Assembly (NCBI GenBank): GCA_964439625.1
Contig: CAYTPI010000023.1
Coordinates: forward strand, 1 to 59,969
Reading direction: 5' to 3'
DNA from: CAYTPI01 sp964439625
GTDB lineage: Bacteria > Chloroflexota > Anaerolineae > Aggregatilineales > UBA3940
DNA length: 59,969 nt
A program made the translations under genes and the position numbers. The stretch's first letter is position 1. The number at the start of each line of letters is the position of its first letter. The notes beneath the pieces were generated by a model that saw nothing but the letters and a program-made list of their open reading frames with translations, ran no database searches and was not told the origin of the DNA. This document shows positions 1-8,145 of this stretch, one piece after another.

Positions 1-117
1 GACGTGTCCGTGAGCCAAAACGTAGCGGGTCGCCGCAAGCGTGGCTCAGAAGCCCCCGCCTTTAGGCGTGGAGAGCGTCACAAGAGCACTTTTGTAAAGT
101 ACAAATCAATGAATTGA
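1..117 (+). CDS. C-terminal tail of a TnpB-type protein (partial, 5' end outside window)
   Basis: An open frame enters from the left edge and ends at TGA 115-117, giving 38 residues rich in Arg, Lys, Gly and Ser, including RKRGSEAPAFRRGE. This Gly/Arg-rich tail followed by a short GC-rich hairpin is what I know from the 3' ends of IS200/IS605-family tnpB genes, RNA-guided nucleases whose mRNA end overlaps their guide RNA scaffold. The catalytic part lies outside the window, so the call rests on the tail and the hairpin only. It could be another transposase with a similar end. Confidence 0.4.
   Translation, partial: DVSVSQNVAGRRKRGSEAPAFRRGERHKSTFVKYKSMN
45..92 (+). mobile_element. Probable right end of an IS200/IS605-type element with guide-RNA scaffold hairpin
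   Basis: The stretch contains GAAGCCCCCGCCTTTAGGCG, in which CGCC (57-60) and GGCG (65-68) form a short stem with a TTTA loop, followed by TGGAGAGCGTCACAAG. Subterminal hairpins of this kind mark the right end of IS200/IS605 elements and form the 3' part of the TnpB guide RNA. The left end is outside the window, so the exact terminus cannot be fixed. Confidence 0.45.
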
Positions 118-138
118 CAAATATGAGGAGTAAGCAAT

Positions 139-671
139 ATGAGGCAACTGATTGTGTTCACGTATGACAATGATGAGAAGGCGACTACTATGCTGGAAAA
201 GGTAGCCGAACTCAGCAAGCAGCACCTGATTGAGGTGCAAGATGCTGCTGTCATCATCAAAGATGCCAACGGCAAGGTGAAGGTTCGGCAAACATTGGAG
301 GCAATGGTCAAAAATAGTAACATTGTCAGTGGTGGGTTTTAGGGCTTGTTGATCGGTTTGATTTTCGGTGGTCCGGTCTTCATGGCATTGCTGGGTATGG
401 GTCTAAGTGCCCTATTCGGGCGCAAATTAGACATCGGCATCGACAACACTTTCATCAAAGAGGGTGGGGCGATGACCTACAGCTGGGTGATTCCGCTTTG
501 TTTCTTTTGTCCGAGGCGATCACCATCGACAAAGTCGCTGACCAGTTGAAAGAGTATGGCGGGACGCTCTACCACACCTCGCTGTCTAGGGAAGCCGAGT
601 AAACTCTGGCAAAAGCCCTGGAACACGAGCCGCTTGCTGAAGCCATTGAAGCCCAGACTAACGATCAGTAA
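139..671 (+). pseudogene. Broken DUF1269-family membrane protein
   Basis: Conceptual translation gives a complete DUF1269-like protein of about 177 residues carrying three lesions. Residues 1-67 (MRQLIVFTYDNDEKAT onward) are followed by a TAG at 340-342. The same frame then continues with the Gly-rich membrane stretch GLLIGLIFGGPVF and DIGIDNTFIKEGG. At about 478-486 a frameshift moves the reading into the frame that encodes GDSALFLLSEA and IDKVADQLKEYGGTLYHTSL. A TAA at 600-602 interrupts before the end at 669-671. The family normally has this order: a basic N-terminal domain, a Gly-rich membrane helix pair, then the ALFVLV...GGTLxxTSL tail. The N-terminal fragment has a fair ribosome site (GAGGAG at 125-130) and might still be made as a 67-residue peptide. 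Confidence 0.75.
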
Positions 672-732
672 ATCCTCTGAGGTCACTGTGTACTAGCCAT
701 TGGACTGGTACACAAATAATTGGGAGCCAACA

Positions 733-1899
733 ATGACAACACAGATTAGCAATAATAAGCATCGATTGATGAAGGTGATTATAGTAGGCGTCGTCGTTGC
801 CTTACTTGTCGGTGGGCTTGGTCTCGTTGTGCGTGCCAATCGTCCTCTGGATGACTCCGTATCATGCCAGGACTACTACGCCAACATGGCGCATCCGCCG
901 GTGGCAGCGCAGGCATGGTGTGAAAGTGGCAACTATTTCTCATGGCAATCGACCTTGCCACAAAACGCGGATTTTGAAGCCTTGAACATTTTCCATGTTT
1001 GTGAAGGCAATCCTGAAGACCCGGCAATGCTGCTGATTCATGGGTATCCCACCAGCAGTTATGACTACGCCCCTTTGTTCGCCATTCTCAGTGATGCCTA
1101 TTACGTCTGTGCGCTGGATACGCCAGGGTATGGCTTTTCAGATAAGCCACGTGATGGCTTTGATTACTCGATCCTCGATGACGCACAATTGGTCGATCAC
1201 TATATTCGTGATGTGATCGCTATCGACAATTTCATACTGTTGACACATGACAAGGGCGATAGTGTAGGGCTTTCACTGTTGCAAATCTATCAAGACTATG
1301 ATGAGCCTCCTTACACTATCCAGCACCATGTCATCACGAATGGGAATATCTATCTCCCATTGGCACAACTGACGCCCGGTCAACGAACGTTGCTGAATCC
1401 ATCAGTAGGGCCGTTCGTATCGAGTTTGCTGGGTGGTGAACAGCTTACGAATGGCATCGCCGAGTTCTTCATCGAGCCGTTGCCAGAAGAAGAGTTCGCC
1501 GCTTACACATCGGTATTTGACTATCAGGGTGGCACGCGTGTTCAACACGAGATCATCCAGTATCTGAATGAGCGTGCAGCCAATGAAACAGACTGGTTAG
1601 AAGCCCTGTCGCAGAGTGATATTCCGACGACCATGATCTGGGGTGAGCAAGATACGGTCGCGCCCCTTGCCGTGCCAGATGACGTATGGAGCAACTACCT
1701 TGCTGACCGCGTTGCGCCAGCCAGTTACTGGCGCATCCCTTGTGCAGATCATTATCTGCAAGTGGATCAACCTGAACTGGTTGTCCAAATTGTGAATGCC
1801 TCACTGGCAAGAGATGGCGTTTCAGAGATTGAGAGTAGCGATTGTGGAGCCACTCGCTTTCAAACCAACACACTTGAAAGCGAGACAGCTTACAGATAA
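733..1899 (+). CDS. Membrane-anchored alpha/beta-fold hydrolase (haloalkane dehalogenase / epoxide hydrolase / MEST-like)
   Basis: The product has 388 residues. A hydrophobic segment near residues 13-33 (VIIVGVVVALLVGG) should act as a signal anchor, placing the catalytic domain outside the membrane. The fold markers are in order: oxyanion-loop motif HGYPTSS, nucleophile elbow THDKGDSVG with Asp as the likely nucleophile (the HDxGD form seen in MEST-like and epoxide-hydrolase-like enzymes), acid region GEQDTVAP, and catalytic His in CADHYLQ. Family knowledge suggests hydrolysis through an alkyl-enzyme ester; the substrate is unknown. I prefer the ATG at 733 over the in-frame codon at 700, because GGGAG lies just upstream. 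The gene stands alone between two decayed regions. Confidence 0.8.
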   Translation: MTTQISNNKHRLMKVIIVGVVVALLVGGLGLVVRANRPLDDSVSCQDYYANMAHPPVAAQAWCESGNYFSWQSTLPQNADFEALNIFHVCEGNPEDPAMLLIHGYPTSSYDYAPLFAILSDAYYVCALDTPGYGFSDKPRDGFDYSILDDAQLVDHYIRDVIAIDNFILLTHDKGDSVGLSLLQIYQDYDEPPYTIQHHVITNGNIYLPLAQLTPGQRTLLNPSVGPFVSSLLGGEQLTNGIAEFFIEPLPEEEFAAYTSVFDYQGGTRVQHEIIQYLNERAANETDWLEALSQSDIPTTMIWGEQDTVAPLAVPDDVWSNYLADRVAPASYWRIPCADHYLQVDQPELVVQIVNASLARDGVSEIESSDCGATRFQTNTLESETAYR

Positions 1900-1939
1900 G
1901 GGGGTAACCGATCTTATCATCTGATTCAGCGGAGAAACT

Positions 1940-2089
1940 ATGGAAACACAAAACACAAAATTCAGTGCTACCGATTCTATTCATCGTCTTTTACCAACGA
2001 TTGTGGCATCGACCAGGAAAATGTCGCACTGTTCGATTTTCCGGAGGATTAAATCAGCAATTGCTGTCCCTTCGTATCTCGGTCAATGA
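1940..2089 (+). CDS. Small hypothetical ORF (49 aa), possibly a gene remnant
   Basis: An ATG with a good GGAG site nine bases upstream opens a 49-codon frame (METQNTKFSATDSIHR...) that ends within the degraded region before the GMC remnant. It has no recognisable domain. It could be the surviving start of a larger gene cut by the rearrangement at about 2050-2280, or chance. Confidence 0.2.
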   Translation: METQNTKFSATDSIHRLLPTIVASTRKMSHCSIFRRIKSAIAVPSYLGQ

Positions 2090-2449
2090 TAAGAGACTGA
2101 TCGTGTGTTTCTTCAATTTTGGTTAACGCCTGTTCCAGTGCTTGCTCGATAAACTCACGGTTGCGAGCACTAGCAAATCCATTCACTGGTTGTTTTAGAA
2201 TGCAGACGCATTGTTTCATCACGTATAGTTGAGGCAATGCGCTTTTTATTGCTGGTCGTGACGCCACTCTTCTAATGCAGTAAGGGTCGAGCACAGAGAG
2301 CTTTGGGTCAATGCCATCTTCATCGTACCTATCGGGTAGGGCCAATCGTCAGAACCCCAATAGAAATAAGAGCTGTCCAATATCTTTTGGAACGTTGAGG
2401 GATTGGGTTCCTCGCTAAACGCAATCAGCGTGTCGTTCGTATTGCTCAT
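2049..2449 (-). pseudogene. GMC oxidoreductase C-terminal remnant, copy 1, joined to unrelated sequence
   Basis: Read on the minus strand from 2449, MSNTNDTLIAFSEEPNPS leads into DDWPYPIGTMKM. This matches the second copy at 15824-16132, where the reading continues as a classical GMC C-terminus. Here one G is missing (ATGGCATTG against ATGGGCATTG), so the frame breaks. After PKLSVLDPYC the homology stops at about 2276, and the remaining 73 codons to 2049 (ending DTKGQQLLI) are unrelated to the GMC family. A 56-codon frame starting at 2219 within that tail is possible, but I do not recognise it. The FAD-binding part of the enzyme is absent, so this cannot be functional. Confidence 0.6.
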
Positions 2450-2535
2450 ATCTGAGATACCTTTCTTAGGTTTGGTCCCCGGAAAGCCTACTACTTTCGC
2501 TGAAAGGTATTTCTTGTTATCCCGTACTCACGTTA
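2276..2535. repeat. Direct repeat copy 1 (partner 15958-16222)
   Basis: About 260 bp align in the same orientation with 15958-16222. Differences are a couple of dozen substitutions, one single-base indel (GCCATC against GCCCATC) and a small indel near CTTGTTAT/CTCTGTTATT. Both copies end in CCGTACTCACGTTA-like sequence. The right copy ends 3 nt before the thrS stop codon. The pair brackets the glycan island at 2536-15957. Confidence 0.85.
2454..2513. repeat. 60-bp palindromic element, copy 1
   Basis: Arms GAGATACCTTTC and GAAAGGTATTTC (one mismatch) enclose 36 bp containing the smaller complementary pieces TAGG/CCTA and GGAAAG/CTTTC. The same element with perfect arms is at 16137-16196 in the second direct-repeat copy. 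It could be a structured RNA upstream of the GMC remnant or a miniature mobile-element relic. Confidence 0.5.
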
Positions 2536-2619
2536 TCAATACCAAGAATCCGCCAGATTGTCTCCAAAGCTCTCGCTCCGATTCTGTCCGGAAGTTCTGA
2601 AGATGTACAGATAATATTT

Positions 2620-4422
2620 CTATATATTGAGCCGCTGGTTGTATAGATGGTACATAGATGCGTATTGACCTCCTTGTTGGAGCAAATTGTTGTGCGTACC
2701 TGTCTCAACGATTTGACCATCATTTATCAGAATAATGCGGTCAGCCATGCTGACTGTTGTGAAGCGATGTGAAATAATAATAGTTGTACGCCCTTTAGCC
2801 ATTTCTTTGAACTGCTGAAATATTTTCCATTCGGCGTGTACATCCAATGTACTTGTGGGCTCATCTAGGATTAGGATTTGTGCCTTAGTTCGAGCCAACA
2901 TGCGAGTAACCGCTAACTTTTGCCACATTCCACCCGACAGATCATGCGTTCCAAAGCGTCTACCGATGAGTGTGTCATATGCCTCAGGCAGCCGATCGAC
3001 GATTTCTTCAACGCCCGTATACCTTGAGACATCCTGTATGTCCAAAATGTTCTCAATGACATCAGCATCGCCATATCTGATATTGTCAAAAACTGAAGCC
3101 TCGTATCTATTGAAGTCTTGTCGAACATAGGCAATCTGACGATGAAGATGCTCTGTATCGATCAACTCAATATCTGTTCCATCAACTAAAATACGACCTT
3201 TATTCGGATGATACAGTTTAGCCAATAAGTTCACGAGGGTTGATTTTCCTGAGCCATTCTTGCCTACGAATGCAACTGTCTCCCCAGGAAGAATGTGTAA
3301 ATTAATTTGCCTGAGGGCAAAATTTTTTGAACCTGGATATTGAAACGATACATTTTCGAACACTATCTCACCCTTTGGGGTAAAGGATGCTACTTGTTCT
3401 CTGCTAGATTCTGATGGTGAAATTGAAAGAAAATACCTTAAATCTCCAATGTACAGGAGTTCTTCTGTAAGCCCCTTTACCGTAACGCCAATACGTTCCA
3501 TGTTTGATCGAAGCTTTAGGGCAACACCCGTAAACAAAGTGATGTCTCCGATGGTAATTCCCGATGATGAAGCGGTTCTGGCAATGTTGAAGAAGAGGAA
3601 ATAGTAGACTCCAGTAAAGATTACGCCGAACAAGACAGAAATAAGATAGTATTCTGAGTAGAGTTTACGGTCCTCCTCAACGAACTCATCTTGCAGAAGC
3701 TTATAACGACGGAGCAGTTCACGTGCAAGATTGAGCAATTTGATTTCAGCTAATGTTTTATAGTTAGTTAGCAATGAAATATGGTATCGTGACCAGCGCC
3801 TTTTGGTTGTCCGACCAAATTCTTTATTGTACACGCGTCGAGCGAATAACAATTGATAAAGTCCATACGGGATACCCAGTCCAAGCAAGCTGACTACAGC
3901 AAGCGGACTTAGTATAAACAGCACTGCGACCAAACTAATTATTTCAATCGTTATGGTCGCAAAAGTTAGCGTTTTATCCAGTAGGCCTGTGAAATGTCTA
4001 ACCGTGCTCGATTGAGCTCGTTCAATAACATTCTGCATTTCTGGGTCTTCAAAAAAAGCGTAGTCCAGCTTGCTCGAATGATCCAACATCTCAATCGTAA
4101 GGTCACGTAATATTTCATCTGTTTGCCTTGTTTTGAGATAATCTCCTACATTTCTTGCTATCTCTTGAAAGAGTGAAAACCCAACTGCTGCAAGAATCAG
4201 TTTGACGAAAATCGGCGTTGGGGTGCCTATGTCAAGCACTGTAACTGTTTCGTTTATCAAATTCCTAGCAATCCAAGCTAAAGCAGCCGGTGTCAGGCTG
4301 AGCATCAGACTTGAGATGAGAATGCCGCTTAATATGAAGGGTTGGAGTTGCCACGTCTTCCTTAACGTCCATCCCAAGATGCCCGGAAAGCGCCTTAAGT
4401 TACTTAGCAGATCAGCTATCAT
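2620..4422 (-). CDS. ABC transporter, fused permease and ATPase (exporter type)
   Basis: The product has 600 residues. The N-terminal half holds about six membrane helices (for example FILSGILISSLMLSL and YYFLFFNIA). The C-terminal half is a nucleotide-binding domain with Walker A GKNGSGKST near residue 386, signature LSGGM near 493, Walker B ILILDEP near 517 and switch His in ISHR. One half-transporter would dimerise. It is the last gene of a minus-strand unit made of two sulfatase-like proteins and two GT4 glycosyltransferases, 31 nt after the preceding gene. Export of a glycan or lipid-linked intermediate is a reasonable inference. The 'LSGGMWQK' signature uses Met where Gln is usual. The substrate cannot be read from sequence. 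Confidence 0.88.
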   Translation of the reverse strand: MIADLLSNLRRFPGILGWTLRKTWQLQPFILSGILISSLMLSLTPAALAWIARNLINETVTVLDIGTPTPIFVKLILAAVGFSLFQEIARNVGDYLKTRQTDEILRDLTIEMLDHSSKLDYAFFEDPEMQNVIERAQSSTVRHFTGLLDKTLTFATITIEIISLVAVLFILSPLAVVSLLGLGIPYGLYQLLFARRVYNKEFGRTTKRRWSRYHISLLTNYKTLAEIKLLNLARELLRRYKLLQDEFVEEDRKLYSEYYLISVLFGVIFTGVYYFLFFNIARTASSSGITIGDITLFTGVALKLRSNMERIGVTVKGLTEELLYIGDLRYFLSISPSESSREQVASFTPKGEIVFENVSFQYPGSKNFALRQINLHILPGETVAFVGKNGSGKSTLVNLLAKLYHPNKGRILVDGTDIELIDTEHLHRQIAYVRQDFNRYEASVFDNIRYGDADVIENILDIQDVSRYTGVEEIVDRLPEAYDTLIGRRFGTHDLSGGMWQKLAVTRMLARTKAQILILDEPTSTLDVHAEWKIFQQFKEMAKGRTTIIISHRFTTVSMADRIILINDGQIVETGTHNNLLQQGGQYASMYHLYNQRLNI

Positions 4423-4453
4423 CGAAAGATAGTTTTCATTTTAGTTGTGTCTT

Positions 4454-5635
4454 TTAGAGTAAAGATAGATAGAGTTGTTCAGTTTTTTGCTGAATAACTG
4501 ACCAATTATACTTAGTTGAAGTTTTCTCTCTTCCACGAGCGCCCATATCGGCACGCAGTGATGGGCTGGATAGTAGGCGTTTAATTTGCTCTGCGAGATT
4601 GCTTACCTGACCATTTGTAAGAAGCCCATCTAAGTTATGGTCGATCACTTCAGCCACTGCTGGGATATCTCTACCAATTACGGGCACGTTTAGAGACCAC
4701 GCTTCTAGGAAGACAGCGCCGAAGCTTTCTTGGTTAGATGGCAAACAAAGCATGGAAGATGCGGCAATCGCATCCGTTTTTATTTGCTCGGAGACAATAC
4801 CTAGTTCAATGATGCGTGGATCGTCAATACGCTGAAAGCGAGTTTTTGAGTAAGAGGTTCTGGGGCCAATAAACACAAAAGTAGTATCTGGAAACTCTTC
4901 CCAGACAAGCTCTGCACTCTCTAGCAATAGATCGAATCCCTTATATTTATACTTTTGCCCTAGATACAGAACCATATATTCAGATACGTTATATGTATCC
5001 CTGAATTTGCCTGTTACATTTTGTGAGGGTAAAGAGGGTCCCATACCTATCACCGAAACTTTATCGTCGTCTAAGCCAAGCTCCACCAAGCTCTTCTTTT
5101 CTGCATTTGTTAATGCTACCACTGCATCTGATTGCTGGTAAATCTCAGCATAAAAGCGGTAGTAAGGGTGACTCCATCGTGGATGATGAAAAGCTGTGAC
5201 GACAAAAGGGACGTCCAATACATTGCTTAGGTGCAAGGAAGCATATGATATATTTGAAACACCAATACGTGTATTATGAACTAACTGTATATCATTATTA
5301 TCCTCCCGAAGAAGCTCAGCAAGCAACACCCCAATTCTTCTTTGTGAAATTTTAGGCTGAAGATAATATGTTAAGATCCAAGGCAGCATTTCTAACTTTA
5401 TTTTACTTGGAATACCAATTCTCTGGACTTCGATACCATCTATAGTCGAAAAGGAGTGATTAGTTGCTACTTTTAGGGTAGTCCCTAGCAACCAATCGTA
5501 TCGATTCTCAGTCCAAAAAGTCACAACCCTCGACGAGTGATTATGATTCAGCATACTCTGGTTGAGAAGGTGCAGATAATGTTGGGCCCCACCGATTGCC
5601 GGTGGATATGAGGTTGTCGTGTAGAGTATGTGCAT
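4454..5635 (-). CDS. GT4-family glycosyltransferase
   Basis: The product has 393 residues in the GT-B fold. The N-terminus MHILYTTTSYPPAIGGAQHY has the Gly-Gly loop typical of GT4 enzymes. The C-terminal nucleotide-sugar domain shows YMVLYLGQKYKYKGFDLLL, then SNQESFGAVFLEAWSLNVPV, the E-x7-E type motif that contacts the sugar nucleotide. I chose the ATG at 5635 because it falls 2 nt after the stop of the preceding gene and gives the family's usual start. The 22 residues upstream would overlap that gene. The donor and acceptor are unknown; context points to a surface polysaccharide or glycolipid. Confidence 0.87.
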   Translation of the reverse strand: MHILYTTTSYPPAIGGAQHYLHLLNQSMLNHNHSSRVVTFWTENRYDWLLGTTLKVATNHSFSTIDGIEVQRIGIPSKIKLEMLPWILTYYLQPKISQRRIGVLLAELLREDNNDIQLVHNTRIGVSNISYASLHLSNVLDVPFVVTAFHHPRWSHPYYRFYAEIYQQSDAVVALTNAEKKSLVELGLDDDKVSVIGMGPSLPSQNVTGKFRDTYNVSEYMVLYLGQKYKYKGFDLLLESAELVWEEFPDTTFVFIGPRTSYSKTRFQRIDDPRIIELGIVSEQIKTDAIAASSMLCLPSNQESFGAVFLEAWSLNVPVIGRDIPAVAEVIDHNLDGLLTNGQVSNLAEQIKRLLSSPSLRADMGARGREKTSTKYNWSVIQQKTEQLYLSLL

Positions 5636-5637
5636 TC

Positions 5638-6753
5638 CTAAAACCGACCAATAATATGAGTATGAATAACGTCCATTAACTTGGCCACGGTGTGGCTCCA
5701 AGAGTAATTTTGCACCCTTTCAAAACCAAGTTCAATGAGCTGTTGACGAAGTACTTGCTGCTCTAAAAGCGTACTCATAGCTCTGCCAATTGACTCTACA
5801 TTGTAGGGATTACAGAGTAAACCAGCTTCCCCAACTACCTCAGGCATACTACTGGTGTTTGAAGCGATAACGGGGCATCCGCATGCCATTGCCTCCAGGA
5901 TTGGTAACCCGAATCCCTCGTACAACGAGGGATAGACGAGCGCGACGGCCTGAGAATAGAGGGCTTGCAGATCAGTGTGTTCCACGAACCCGAGTAGCTT
6001 AACATGCTCAACCGCCTGTGCCTCCTCGAACTCAAGTATGTTCTTCCACCCTGTCGAACCCACAATAACTAACTGAACTTCAGAAGCACTATTGGAACGA
6101 ATGAGCTCAACTGCTTTCAATAATCTCGGATAGTTCTTTCGAGGGGAGATGGCACCAACTGCTAAAAAAAACGAGGATTTCAACCCGAATTTAGCTCGAA
6201 TAGCATTTAGAATGATTTCATCATCGATAGGATAAAATGCATCCAGGTTAATACCAGGTGGTATTACGGTGATCTTTTGAACATCGACTTGAAGAGTTCG
6301 ACTAATATCCTGTTTTGTAAACTCTGTATCTGTGAAGATGTGCGCTGAATGTTTCGCAATTAAAGGTAACATAACACGTGAGTAGTATCTAAACCAAGTT
6401 CGATACATGTGGGGAAAATGGAGAACAGATAAATCATGCAGCACCACAATGTATGGACGCCGTGCCAAAATTGGCGCATTTTGAGTAGGAAAAAGCAGCA
6501 CATCGCAGTCAGAGTGTGCCAATGGTACGATAATTGGGTAGTAAATCATATCCCGCAGAAGAATAAGGAGTCGGTCAACGAATTGTTTATTCTGGAATGA
6601 GATGTTCAGCGGAAAGCGAAATGGTTTGATCTGGATAGACTTATGCTCTGAAAGGTATGTGTAGACTGCACTAGCATAGGTGCTAACGCCGCCAAGCTGA
6701 TGCTTTGTCGCAAAGTCATCGAAGGCTATACGTATTGTGCTTTCCTCAGTCAA
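5638..6753 (-). CDS. GT4-family glycosyltransferase (mannosyltransferase-like)
   Basis: The product has 371 residues from a TTG start. It begins with TEESTIRIAFDDF and the loop HQLGGVSTYA. The C-terminal domain has FFLAVGAISPRKNYPRLL and YPSLYEGFGLPILEAMACG, the GT4 E-x7-E signature with the EGFGLP form common in mannosyl- and rhamnosyltransferases. The TTG at 6753-6751 overlaps the upstream sulfatase stop (TTGACTGA), and the same overlap occurs at 13157. In-frame ATGs at 6792 and 6789 would add 12 or 13 residues. It is cotranscribed with the neighbouring sulfatase-like and GT4 genes. Confidence 0.85.
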   Translation of the reverse strand: MTEESTIRIAFDDFATKHQLGGVSTYASAVYTYLSEHKSIQIKPFRFPLNISFQNKQFVDRLLILLRDMIYYPIIVPLAHSDCDVLLFPTQNAPILARRPYIVVLHDLSVLHFPHMYRTWFRYYSRVMLPLIAKHSAHIFTDTEFTKQDISRTLQVDVQKITVIPPGINLDAFYPIDDEIILNAIRAKFGLKSSFFLAVGAISPRKNYPRLLKAVELIRSNSASEVQLVIVGSTGWKNILEFEEAQAVEHVKLLGFVEHTDLQALYSQAVALVYPSLYEGFGLPILEAMACGCPVIASNTSSMPEVVGEAGLLCNPYNVESIGRAMSTLLEQQVLRQQLIELGFERVQNYSWSHTVAKLMDVIHTHIIGRF

Positions 6754-8125
6754 TGTACCCAAGATCCATAAGTCTCTTCTCGAGCACATCATCAATTTCA
6801 GCTTGAGTCATTCTACCCCAAATATTCGTTGCCGCTTCAAGACTTTGGATTAGCGACCTCAATGACTGTTTATAATCTTGCTCAACTGTTGAATACGAGG
6901 CTTTACCAATGACATTATTCGTCGCATGAGGGTCAGTCTTTAAATCGTACAGCTCTTCCAGCTTTCCAAGGTTGAAATTAATTCGGATCCAATTAAATAA
7001 CTGCTTGATAGTATCCTTTTTGCCATGGTGATTTTCGTCTTGCTGGAAAAACTCACAAATATATTGATATTTTTTACCGCGTAACGTAGAGACAAAGTTG
7101 GTCGAACTTATCTCGAACTCAGAATATATCCAATCTCGCAGTTTATCTTTACCTTCAACGAGCGGTATTAAATTTTTACCGTGTACTGGATGTGGATACT
7201 GTACATCAAGCTGTAAGTATGAGGCGATAGTAGGGAGCAAGTCTACTAATTCTACGAGATGATGACATGTATGTCCTGCTTGCCAATTGTGCGGAAATTT
7301 GACTATGAGAGGAACCCGTGTCATTTGATCATAGGGAATACCAGAGTGCATCATTTGACCGTGTTCACCAAAGCTTTCGCCATGATCACCAATAGTAATG
7401 ATCAAAGCATCATCATAAAGACCACGTTGCTTTAAAGTATCTACAAACTCACCAAACTTGTCGTCAGCATATTGCACCATCTTAGTGTAAAGAGCCTTGA
7501 TGGTTTCCACGGGTGTAGAAGCAACTTGATTATAAGTGACAACCTCGAGCCCAGAGTAGTAGTGTTCAATCTCATAGCGATCAAAATAAGGGAGGTGTGT
7601 ATCCATACTCCAGATAAGGCCAAATACATCCTGAGGTTGTGCTTGGTCTAAGTAATCAAAATAGAGCGCATTTAGATCATCTGTCAAAATATAAGGGTTA
7701 CCTCTTAGTCGATTTCGGTCAGGGGTGCCTTTTGATTTTCGTGGGCGCCTCTGAAACGCCTCCATATCATAAACATATGGGATATAGTCAAAGCCAGCTT
7801 CAAAACCAAATTTTTCAGAGATAAAGGAATTAGCAGAAATAGCAATCCGCTTGAAACCCTTTTCTTGCAATTGGTTCAAAACAGAGAAAGCACGAGGAGG
7901 CATCTGATTATTTTTCGAGCCTGCCCCAAGGGCTCTAGGGTAGTACCCTGTTAGGAGTGAGGCACCACTAGCTTTGCTCCAAGTCGTTTGGGCAAATGCA
8001 TGAGTGAATATAACCCCGTCTGCGGCTAAGGCATCGAAGCCGGGGGTATCCGTCGTCGTTGATGGAGATATGGTATGCACATAATCATGCCGTAAAGAAT
8101 CGTGCACATAAATAATAATATGCAA
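6746..8125 (-). CDS. Sulfatase-like alkaline-phosphatase-superfamily protein (serine type), paralog 1
   Basis: The product has 459 residues. The metal site begins at IIYVHDSLRHDY and is completed by GDHGESFGEHG and MHSGIPYDQ, all standard in PF00884 proteins. The nucleophile region reads TTWSKASGASLLTG. Aligned with CxPSRASLLTG, the Cys is Ser, the Pro is Ala and the Arg is Gly, so the formylglycine signature is lost. It has no signal peptide and few hydrophobic stretches, so a cytoplasmic or peripheral location is likely. The TTG start at 8125 is supported by AAAGGGA about nine bases upstream. It could be a sulfatase, or a phosphate-ester hydrolase or transferase acting on glycans. Confidence 0.82.
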   Translation of the reverse strand: MHIIIYVHDSLRHDYVHTISPSTTTDTPGFDALAADGVIFTHAFAQTTWSKASGASLLTGYYPRALGAGSKNNQMPPRAFSVLNQLQEKGFKRIAISANSFISEKFGFEAGFDYIPYVYDMEAFQRRPRKSKGTPDRNRLRGNPYILTDDLNALYFDYLDQAQPQDVFGLIWSMDTHLPYFDRYEIEHYYSGLEVVTYNQVASTPVETIKALYTKMVQYADDKFGEFVDTLKQRGLYDDALIITIGDHGESFGEHGQMMHSGIPYDQMTRVPLIVKFPHNWQAGHTCHHLVELVDLLPTIASYLQLDVQYPHPVHGKNLIPLVEGKDKLRDWIYSEFEISSTNFVSTLRGKKYQYICEFFQQDENHHGKKDTIKQLFNWIRINFNLGKLEELYDLKTDPHATNNVIGKASYSTVEQDYKQSLRSLIQSLEAATNIWGRMTQAEIDDVLEKRLMDLGYID

Positions 8126-8145
8126 AGTTTTATATCCCTTTCGGA

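Noticed and set aside
139..342. A complete small 67-residue protein
   Set aside because: The frame continues past the TAG with sequence that completes the DUF1269 family, so this is the first piece of a broken gene.
2049..2219. A DsrE/TusC-like 56-residue protein (ILKQPVNGF...)
   Set aside because: The resemblance is limited to a few residues, and it lies next to a rearrangement breakpoint.
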